Part shown: positions 54,369-64,000 of the stretch, one piece after another
Layout of the letters: every line of letters starts with the position of its first letter
How positions within the stretch are numbered: the first letter of the stretch is position 1
Assembly (NCBI RefSeq): GCF_035999195.1
Contig: NZ_DASYGY010000009.1
Location: 1,793,501 to 1,857,500 of the forward strand
Direction of reading: 5' to 3'
Length of the DNA stretch: 64,000 nt
Origin: Pseudoxanthomonas sp.
GTDB taxonomy: Bacteria > Pseudomonadota > Gammaproteobacteria > Xanthomonadales > Xanthomonadaceae
Program-made: the position numbers and the translations under genes
The notes under the pieces: model-generated
The model's input: the letters and a program-made list of their open reading frames with translations, nothing else
Database searches by the model: none
What the model was told of the DNA's origin: nothing

Positions 54369-55646
54369 ATGCAGGCTGCGCACCACTTCGTCATCATCGG
54401 CGGCGGCTTCGCCGGCCTCTGGGCCACGCGCGCGCTCGCGTCCGCGCCGGTGCGCATCACCCTGATCGATCGGCACAACCACCACCTGTTCCAGCCGCTG
54501 CTGTACCAGGTGGCCACCGCCGGGCTCTCGGCGCCCGACATCGCCGCGCCGCTGCGCCACATCCTGCGCCGGCAGAAAAACGTGGAAGTCCGCCTGGCCG
54601 AGGTGGCGTCGATCGCGCCGCAGGACCGGCAGGTCGTGCTGACCGACGGCTCCACGCTCGCCTTCGACACGCTGCTGCTGGCGACCGGCGCCACCCACGC
54701 CTACTTCGGCCATGACGAATGGGCGAAGCACGCACCGGGGCTCAAGACCCTCGACGATGCCTTGCAGCTGCGACGCCACCTGCTGCTCGCGTTCGAGCGC
54801 GCCGAAGCCGAGACCGATCCCGGCAAGCGCGCCGCATGGCTCAGTTTCGCCATCGTCGGCGGCGGACCGACCGGCGTGGAACTGGCCGGCACGCTGGCGG
54901 AGATCGCGCGGCATACGCTGAAGAACGAGTTCCGCCACATCGACCCCGCACAGGCGCGCGTGCGCCTGGTGGAAGCCGGACCACGCGTCCTGGCCGCGTT
55001 CCCCGAAGTGCTCTCCGACAAGGCGCGCCGCCAGCTGGAAAAGCTGGGCGTGGAGGTCGTCACCGGCACGCCGGTCAGCGACATCACCGACGACGGCTAC
55101 CGTCTCGGCGACACCTTCGTGCCGGCGAAGACCGTCGTCTGGGCCGCCGGCGTGGCCGCGTCGCCGCTCGCGCGCTCGCTGGGCGCGCCGCTGGATCGCG
55201 CCGGGCGCGTGCTGGTGCAGGCCGACCTCAGCGTGCCGGGGCATCCCGACATCTTCGTCGCCGGCGATCTCGCCGCGGTGACCTCGGACGGGCATCCGGT
55301 GCCCGGCGTGGCGCCCGCCGCCAAGCAGATGGGCCGCCACGTGGCGCAGGTGCTGCGCGCACGCCTGTCGGGCCGCGCATCACCCGGCGCGTTCCGCTAC
55401 CGGGACTACGGCAACCTCGCCACCATCGGGCGCATGGCGGCGGTGGTGGATTTCGGCCGGCTGAAGTTCTCCGGCCTGCTGGCGTGGTGGTTCTGGCTGA
55501 CCGCGCACGTGTTCTTCCTGATCGGCTTCCGCAACCGCCTGGTCGTACTGCTGAACTGGTGCTGGGCCTACTGGAGCTACCAGCGTGGCGCGCGGATCAT
55601 CCTGGGCAAGGACGACGATCAGGCCGGATCGACGCGGCAGGCGTAG
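54369..55646 (+). CDS. ndh: Type II NADH dehydrogenase (NDH-2)
   Basis: 425 residues from ATG 54369 (GGGAGACGGC upstream; ATG 54318 is an alternative). FAD site FVIIGGGFAGLWA, NADH site FAIVGGGPTGVELAG, second FAD motif DIFVAGDLAAV, QMGRHVAQVL. The C-terminal part (AWWFWLTAHVFFLIGFRNR) is an amphipathic/hydrophobic membrane anchor typical of NDH-2. It passes electrons from NADH to quinone without proton pumping. Its end overlaps the convergent DUF1203 gene by 28 bp. Confidence 0.92.
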   Translation: MQAAHHFVIIGGGFAGLWATRALASAPVRITLIDRHNHHLFQPLLYQVATAGLSAPDIAAPLRHILRRQKNVEVRLAEVASIAPQDRQVVLTDGSTLAFDTLLLATGATHAYFGHDEWAKHAPGLKTLDDALQLRRHLLLAFERAEAETDPGKRAAWLSFAIVGGGPTGVELAGTLAEIARHTLKNEFRHIDPAQARVRLVEAGPRVLAAFPEVLSDKARRQLEKLGVEVVTGTPVSDITDDGYRLGDTFVPAKTVVWAAGVAASPLARSLGAPLDRAGRVLVQADLSVPGHPDIFVAGDLAAVTSDGHPVPGVAPAAKQMGRHVAQVLRARLSGRASPGAFRYRDYGNLATIGRMAAVVDFGRLKFSGLLAWWFWLTAHVFFLIGFRNRLVVLLNWCWAYWSYQRGARIILGKDDDQAGSTRQA

Positions 55647-56092
55647 CAGCCGCGGCGTGCGTTGTGCACGTGCAGGAAGGCTGCGCCGGCCATGTCGAGC
55701 AAGCGTTGCAGATGCGGCACTGCGTCGATGCCCTCCACCACGTCTGCGTCGAGCATCGTGCCCGCCGCATCGTAGGCGCGTAGCGACAGCAGGCGATACG
55801 GAAACGTCGGGGGCAGCAGATTACGGAACTCCACCGCTGGCGCCTGCATGCCGGCTTCGCTGACGAAGATCGGGCCGCTGCCGCGATACGGGCCGGCGAC
55901 ATCGTGGTGCAGATAGGGAAGCAGCAGCAGGGTCTCGCCCTGGCGCGCGTCACGCAGCGTGACGCGGCAGGGGAAGCCGCGGTCGCTGTCCGCGACCACG
56001 CGGCGGATGTTGCGTGCCGCCAGCGCGGCATCGCCGAGGGCGAACAAAGGACGGAACGGTTCGGGCGACAGCCCGCGGATCACGAACGACAT
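55619..56092 (-). CDS. DUF1203 protein
   Basis: 157 residues from ATG 56092 with AGGAG upstream. MSFVIRGLSPEPFRPLFALGD is the usual DUF1203 opening. DRGFPCRVTLRDARQGETLLLL, LPYLHHDVAGPYRGSGPIFV and AFLHVHNARRGCYACRVDP cover the domain, with conserved Cys and His near the end. The ORF extends to 56119 without a better site. Function unknown. The stop lies within the ndh coding end (28-bp overlap, opposite strand). Confidence 0.88.
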   Translation of the reverse strand: MSFVIRGLSPEPFRPLFALGDAALAARNIRRVVADSDRGFPCRVTLRDARQGETLLLLPYLHHDVAGPYRGSGPIFVSEAGMQAPAVEFRNLLPPTFPYRLLSLRAYDAAGTMLDADVVEGIDAVPHLQRLLDMAGAAFLHVHNARRGCYACRVDPA

Positions 56093-56163
56093 GGCATCAC
56101 TCCTGGGACGTGACGCCATGCTCGCGCCGCTCTGCCGGCGGCGCTATCCGGATCCTGCGCTGC

Positions 56164-57588
56164 TCAGTTCCCGGCCAGCGGATAGCGCTTGCCGTCGGCC
56201 ATGACCAGCTCGCCGTCACCGATGCGCTCGCTGTCGGCATCCACGGTGATGAACTCGGCCTCAAGTCGGCCAGCGCCCTTGCTGCCCTTCAGGTCGAAGA
56301 CGTAACGCTCGCCCTCTGCCGCCCAAGAGGCATCGCGGTCGAAGGCGGCTTCGCGGATATCGCCGATATGGCGCCGCACGACCGGATGCGCCTGCATGGC
56401 CGCATTGGCCTGCAGCACGAAGATGCCGCCCTCGCGCGCGAAGGTGTCGGGCACCTCGCCGCGATCTGTCGCATCGCGATCCCACGCAGCCGATTCGCCC
56501 GGCATCGGCGGCTCGCCTTCGAACGCGATTTCGCGACCGTCCGCCAGCGTCAGCACGCCCTTGCCCAGGCGTTCGGTGTCGGCATCGACGGTGATGAAGG
56601 CTGCCAGGATGCGGCCTCGGCCCTTGTCGCCGACCAGGTTGAACACGAACTCGTCCACGCCTTCGGCCTCGCCGGTGCCGAGTAGGTCCATCTCGAACGA
56701 CTGCAGCGTGCCGATGTGCTGCTGCACCAGGGGATAGCGTTGCACTGCGGCGCGCGCCTGCGGGGTGAATATGCTGTCGCCGCCGAAGAGGTCGGCGACG
56801 CCGGGCCCGTCTTCCGGCTCGTCTTCGCCGCGCGGCTCGCCCTCGAACGTCAGCCGGCGGCCATCGGCCATCGTCAGCACGCCTTTGCCGAGGCGTTCGG
56901 TGTCGGCACTGACGGTGATGAAATCGGCCTCGAGTCGCCCACGGCCCTTGTCGCCGACCACGTCGAACACGAAGGTGTTCATGCCAGGCGCCGCACCGGT
57001 GGCGTCGGTATCGATCTCGAATGCCGTGATCTGCCCGAGGTGCTGGCGGATCAGCGGATAGCGCTGCGCGGCCTCCTGCGCCTGGCGGATGAAGAGGTTG
57101 CCGCCCTCGGTGTCCGCGTCATGGTCGTGCCCGTGGTGGTCGTCCTCGGCCGCCAGCGCCTCGGCATCCCCTTCGATCTCATGGCGGGTACCGTCGGCCA
57201 TGACCAGTTCGCCGGGCCCCAGTGCCTCCTGGGTCGGGCTGACCGTGATGAAGCGCGCCGTGACGCGCCCCTTGCCGCGCGAGCCTTCGACGTCGAATAC
57301 CAGCACGTCGGGACCCGGCTCGTCCATGCTGGCCGCGTCATCGAGTGCGACCGTGCGGATGGCGCCGATATGCGCGGCCACCACCGGATCGCCCTGCATC
57401 GCCGCGCGTGCCTGCGCATCGTATTCCTCGCGGTCGATGGAGAACCGCACGCCGCCCGGTGCGGCGCTCGACTTGGTATTGCCGTCCTCGGCCATGGCCG
57501 GTGTCGCCATGCCGACCGCCGACGCCAGCCCGCAGGTCGCCGCCATCATCCAGGCGAACACTGCCCGCCGCTCGTTGCCCCACCCCAT
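56164..57588 (-). CDS. Exported protein with four Coa1-like repeats
   Basis: 474 residues from ATG 57588, AAGGAG six bases upstream. A signal peptide ends around MATPAMA (~35). Four repeats of ~85-110 residues follow: a helix ending (Y/H)PLVRQHIG, strand FEID, then FVFDVVGDKGRGRLEADFITV, xDTERLGKGxLxxADGR and (F)EGE. This pattern, especially HIG...VFDVxGDKGxGRxxxxFIT, resembles the Coa1/Tim21-like domain of cytochrome oxidase assembly factors. A His/Asp stretch (HHGHDHD) separates repeats 1 and 2 and could bind metal. Function unknown. Confidence 0.75.
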   Translation of the reverse strand: MGWGNERRAVFAWMMAATCGLASAVGMATPAMAEDGNTKSSAAPGGVRFSIDREEYDAQARAAMQGDPVVAAHIGAIRTVALDDAASMDEPGPDVLVFDVEGSRGKGRVTARFITVSPTQEALGPGELVMADGTRHEIEGDAEALAAEDDHHGHDHDADTEGGNLFIRQAQEAAQRYPLIRQHLGQITAFEIDTDATGAAPGMNTFVFDVVGDKGRGRLEADFITVSADTERLGKGVLTMADGRRLTFEGEPRGEDEPEDGPGVADLFGGDSIFTPQARAAVQRYPLVQQHIGTLQSFEMDLLGTGEAEGVDEFVFNLVGDKGRGRILAAFITVDADTERLGKGVLTLADGREIAFEGEPPMPGESAAWDRDATDRGEVPDTFAREGGIFVLQANAAMQAHPVVRRHIGDIREAAFDRDASWAAEGERYVFDLKGSKGAGRLEAEFITVDADSERIGDGELVMADGKRYPLAGN

Positions 57589-57673
57589 GCCCTGCTCCTT
57601 CTGGTTGTCATGCCGCCGCCGGCGGATCGCGCCGTAGTGGATCACATCCCCCGATCGCCACGCCACCAAAGAA

Positions 57674-57696
57674 AAGAGGCCCCGACGGGGCCTCTT
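57674..57696 (-). terminator. rpoH intrinsic terminator
   Basis: Perfect 10-bp stem AAGAGGCCCC / GGGGCCTCTT around GAC, with TTTTCTTT following on the minus strand, 25 bp past the rpoH stop. Confidence 0.88.
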
Positions 57697-57721
57697 CGAT
57701 ATCGCGTCGCCTGCGCGAAGC

Positions 57722-58600
<879 letters not shown>

Positions 58601-58610
58601 GGGCAGGGAT

Positions 58611-58639
58611 GTTAGCAGTCGGGGGGTTCGACTGCTAAC
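58611..58639 (-). promoter_or_regulatory. Perfect 11-bp inverted repeat in the rpoH leader
   Basis: GTTAGCAGTCG and CGACTGCTAAC flank a 7-base loop. In rpoH mRNA this is a hairpin ending 10 bases before the ATG, placing the ribosome-binding stretch immediately behind it. It could be an operator or an RNA control element. Confidence 0.6.
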
Positions 58640-58791
58640 CGTGCCGGAAGTTCCGTATTGTTCCAGTGATGCAACGGCCGGGGGCGTGCTGGATCGCTGC
58701 AGGATTCGATTTAAAGTCAATGACTTACAGTCTCGCTTCCTGGGATGCGATGCGTCCCAGCCTGCTGGCTCACGCGTGCAGAGGTGTTCGT

Positions 58792-59634
58792 TCAGGTTCT
58801 CGGCGTCGCCGGCACGATGGACGGCGGGACCGTGGCCGCCTGCCGCGCCAGCACGGTCGCGGCCAGGACATCCGCACCTGACAGATGGCAGGGATGGAAG
58901 CCGGCACGGAGATACTGGCCCAGGTGCCCCAAGGTTCGACGGGCCATGTCGTGCCCGGCGCCTAGATGATGCGCCAGTTGTCGCCACGTGGCCCGCCGCC
59001 ACACCAGGCGATCCTGAGCGAGCAGCGACGCAGCCAGGCCGGCCCACAGCAGATAGAAGAGCAGGCTGGTCATTACTGCTCCGAGCAGCCGCACCGGATA
59101 GCGCGGGGAAATGGCTTGCAGCAGATCGAACGCGACCGCCCGATGTTCGATTTCCTCGGCGAAATGCCATTCCATCAGATCGCGCACACGCGGGTCGGCG
59201 TGGGCGAGGATCGATTGCGTCAGGAACTCGAACCCGAGGAACGCGTTGATGTGCTCGACACAACTCACCAGCGACACCCGCAGCCAGAGCGGCGCTACCC
59301 GGTCCATGACGCGGAAGATGCCACGGTCCACCACGCGCTCGATGCCGCGATAGGCGTAGCCCTGTGCGTCCAGGTTGCCCCAGTAGCGTTTGTGCGCCAC
59401 GCCGTGCTGCGCCTCCTGGCGGATGAACGCTTGGCAGCGCTGGCGCAGAACATCGTCCCGCAACCGGGGCATGCACGCGTTGAGTGTGCGGATATAGAAC
59501 GCTTCATTGGCCGGCACCAGGATGGTGTAGGCGTTGAGCAGCGACGAGACCACTTCGTTGCCCGGCAGCCAGTGCCGCGGAATGTCGAGGGAAAGCGGTG
59601 CAGTGAATCGCCGCGCCGTGATGGACTCTTCCAT
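58792..59634 (-). CDS. PF10118-type metal-dependent hydrolase-like protein
   Basis: 280 residues from ATG 59634; a GTG at 59679 is the longer alternative. Ferritin-like helical pattern with two carboxylate/histidine pairs, FIRQEAQHGVAHKRYW and WHFAEEIEHRAVAFD, plus a hydrophobic C-terminal helix (LLGAVMTSLLFYLLWAG). This matches the 'predicted metal-dependent hydrolase' family (PF10118). Substrate and role unknown. Downstream of the M19 dipeptidase with 72 bp between. Confidence 0.82.
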   Translation of the reverse strand: MEESITARRFTAPLSLDIPRHWLPGNEVVSSLLNAYTILVPANEAFYIRTLNACMPRLRDDVLRQRCQAFIRQEAQHGVAHKRYWGNLDAQGYAYRGIERVVDRGIFRVMDRVAPLWLRVSLVSCVEHINAFLGFEFLTQSILAHADPRVRDLMEWHFAEEIEHRAVAFDLLQAISPRYPVRLLGAVMTSLLFYLLWAGLAASLLAQDRLVWRRATWRQLAHHLGAGHDMARRTLGHLGQYLRAGFHPCHLSGADVLAATVLARQAATVPPSIVPATPRT

Positions 59635-59706
59635 GATCTCTCTCGCCTGCTCGGGTCGGAATGTTGTCTTTCCTTGCACACGTGAACCTGGTCGCCCGGA
59701 ACGCCG

Positions 59707-60927
59707 TCAGCCGTTCGCGATCGCCTGGACGTCCCTGATCACCCGCAACAGGTTGCCGCTCCAGATCTTGCGGATCTCCTGCGGCGTGTAGCCGGCGGCG
59801 AGCAACGCTTCGGTGATCCGCGGCAGTGCGCTGACGTCTTCCATGCCCACCACGCCGCCACCGCCGTCCCAATCGGCGCCGATGCCGACATGATCCGCCC
59901 CGACCACCTTCAGGATGTGAAGCAGGTGCGCCATGTAGTCGTCGAAGGCCGCGCGCTTCGCGGGATAGAGCGCCTCGATCTCGCGTCGCTCTGCCAGGTA
60001 CCCGCGCGCCTGTTCAACGGACAACTGGCCTTCCGGACCGTACTTCTTGCCAAGCGCTTCCAGGGCCGCTTCGCGCTCGGGGATCTTGGGAATATCGATC
60101 AGATAGCCGCCGTAGGCGTTGACATGGATGACCCCGCCCTTGGCGGCCAACTTCCGCAGGCGGGCATCGTCGATGTTTCTTGGGTGGTCGTAGAGCGCGT
60201 CGGCACTGGTATGCGAGAGCACGATGGGCGCCCGCGACACCTCAAGCATCTGATCGAACACCGCATCGCTCGCATGCGATGCATCCAACACGATCCCGAG
60301 CCTGTTGGCCTCCTCGACGAGCGCTCGCCCGGCCGGACTCAAGCCGTTCCACTCCGCGCCAGCCGGATCGGTGGACGAATCGCCGAACTCGTTGTTGCGC
60401 ACGTGCGTGATGCCCAGCATGCGCAGGCCCAGCCGATGGTAGGCCGTCAGCAGACTGGGATCGCTTGCGAGCGGAGCGGCATTCTCCATGCTGATGAAGG
60501 ACACGCGCTTGCCGGCGCGTGCGATGCGCTCGGCGTCATCGGCACTCCGCGCGAGTTCCATTTCTCCCGCGTTCGCCGCCAGCATTTCATGGATGCTGAC
60601 CAGACGATCCAGTCCATGGTCGCGCGCCGCGCGCCTCCCGGCGTCGTCGCGGCCCCCCTGTGCCGTGTAGATCACCCAGAATCCGCCGTCCAGTCCGCCC
60701 GCCTTCATGCGCGGCAGATCCACTTGCGAGAGATCCCCCTCGTGCCGGTGGTTGTCGGCGATGCGCCACCCCGGACGGCGGAGATTGGCCGGCGTGTCCA
60801 GATGCGTATCCAGCACGATCGCGCTTTCATGCACGCTGCGCGCGTTCTCTGCCGCGCCTTCCGCGGCCACTACATCGATGCCGCTCAGCGCCAGTGCGCT
60901 GGCCAAGGCTACGCGCCACCACGTCAT
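59707..60927 (-). CDS. M19 (renal-type) membrane dipeptidase
   Basis: 406 residues with a signal peptide (~1-22). Zinc ligands in DTHLDTP (His-x-Asp), the bridging Glu in SMENA, then ASHASDAVFDQM and LSHTSADALYDHPRN, and the C-terminal IGADWDGGGG, as in peptidase family M19. It splits dipeptides in the periplasm; the family also handles D-amino-acid-containing dipeptides. It is followed by an rrn terminator on the same strand, upstream of it. Confidence 0.93.
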   Translation of the reverse strand: MTWWRVALASALALSGIDVVAAEGAAENARSVHESAIVLDTHLDTPANLRRPGWRIADNHRHEGDLSQVDLPRMKAGGLDGGFWVIYTAQGGRDDAGRRAARDHGLDRLVSIHEMLAANAGEMELARSADDAERIARAGKRVSFISMENAAPLASDPSLLTAYHRLGLRMLGITHVRNNEFGDSSTDPAGAEWNGLSPAGRALVEEANRLGIVLDASHASDAVFDQMLEVSRAPIVLSHTSADALYDHPRNIDDARLRKLAAKGGVIHVNAYGGYLIDIPKIPEREAALEALGKKYGPEGQLSVEQARGYLAERREIEALYPAKRAAFDDYMAHLLHILKVVGADHVGIGADWDGGGGVVGMEDVSALPRITEALLAAGYTPQEIRKIWSGNLLRVIRDVQAIANG

Positions 60928-60982
60928 GCATCCGCTCCGTCGGTGAGATGAAGTCCGATTGTTGGCGATAGCGAGACAAGAA

Positions 60983-61012
60983 AAAACCCCCAGCCTTACG
61001 GCTGGGGGTTTT
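60983..61012 (-). terminator. rrn operon terminator
   Basis: Perfect 13-bp stem AAAACCCCCAGCC / GGCTGGGGGTTTT around TTAC with T-run on the minus strand, 10 bp beyond 5S rRNA. Confidence 0.92.
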
Positions 61013-61021
61013 GGGATAAAG

Positions 61022-61139
61022 CCCCTGGCGATGACCTACTCTTGCATGGCTTAAGCCACACTACCATCGGCGCGGCTGCGTTTCACTTCCGTGTTCGGGA
61101 TGGGAACGGGTGGGACCACAGCGCTAATTTCACCAGGGA
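61022..61139 (-). rRNA. rrf: 5S ribosomal RNA
   Basis: About 118 bases. On the minus strand the 5' CCCTGGTG pairs with the 3' CGCCAGGGG. Typical loops are visible: CCCGTTCCCATCCCGAACAC (loop B-C) and GGTAGTGTGGC, AGAGTAGGTCATCGCCAGG. Exact ends are uncertain by 1-2 bases. Confidence 0.95.
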
Positions 61140-61264
61140 GAGGGTTGGAGCGTCGCCATCCAGGGAACGGATTAAGGCGCCAATCTCTCATAGGGTCTTG
61201 TGACGTAGCGGGCATTGGATTTTCTCTGACGATATCGTCGAGTCCAAGGCCACTTGAGGTTATA

Positions 61265-64000
<2,736 letters not shown>

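Overview
The window is GC-rich chromosomal DNA from a gammaproteobacterium, most likely family Xanthomonadaceae (Pseudoxanthomonas, Stenotrophomonas or Xanthomonas type). This is inferred from protein style, from the block def-fmt-rsmB beside dprA-smg-topA-tsaC, and from gammaproteobacterial rRNA. I ran no database search; family names come from motifs I recognise. I see no prophage, insertion sequence or CRISPR array.

Layout. (a) 1-6.3 kb: a visibly less GC-rich, stress-themed stretch with LigD (cut by the window edge), a DUF3606 protein, a ZIP metal transporter with a tiny lipoprotein, a manganese catalase, an Asn/Gln-rich mini-protein and a thioredoxin-reductase-like flavoprotein. It stops at the 3' end of a tRNA-Ile(CAT) gene. 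(b) 6.3-12.4 kb: osmoregulated glucan genes opgG-opgH, primary sigma factor rpoD with a clear extended -10 promoter, and dtd. (c) 12.5-24.5 kb: envelope block with a lipid A acyltransferase homologue, two PH-domain membrane proteins, three family 2, one family 9 and one family 4 type glycosyltransferases, a CDP-glycerol glycerophosphotransferase-like protein, an AsnB-type amidotransferase and an O-antigen ligase-like polytopic protein. It looks like LPS core or surface-glycan assembly. (d) 24.7-36.5 kb: translation and DNA housekeeping (rsmB, fmt, def; a LysM protein, dprA, smg, topA, tsaC). Three GYF_2-domain membrane proteins sit between smg and topA. (e) 36.6-43.5 kb: two DUF4124 secreted proteins, a DJ-1/PfpI protein, small lipoproteins, an SDR and a second-type map gene led by a ParD-like protein. 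A perfectly in-register array of 22 degenerate 21-bp repeats lies next to it. (f) 43.5-50.4 kb: sppA, a MATE pump, a DUF3667 protein, an interspersed-repeat cluster, and a DUF3106 protein paired with a sigma-like membrane protein. (g) 50.4-60.9 kb: a DnaA-box-bearing spacer, priA, an MFS symporter, NDH-2, DUF1203, a four-repeat Coa1-like secreted protein, heat-shock sigma factor rpoH, a PF10118 protein and an M19 dipeptidase. (h) 61-64 kb: 5S and most of 23S rRNA on the minus strand, ending an rrn operon whose start lies beyond the window.

Best candidates for something undescribed: the 22 x 21-bp array beside the ParD-like/Map operon; the GYF_2 trio, whose first member fuses GYF_2 to a type IV pilin body; the four-fold Coa1-like protein; the inverted DnaA-box pair before priA; and the perfect inverted repeat in the rpoH leader.
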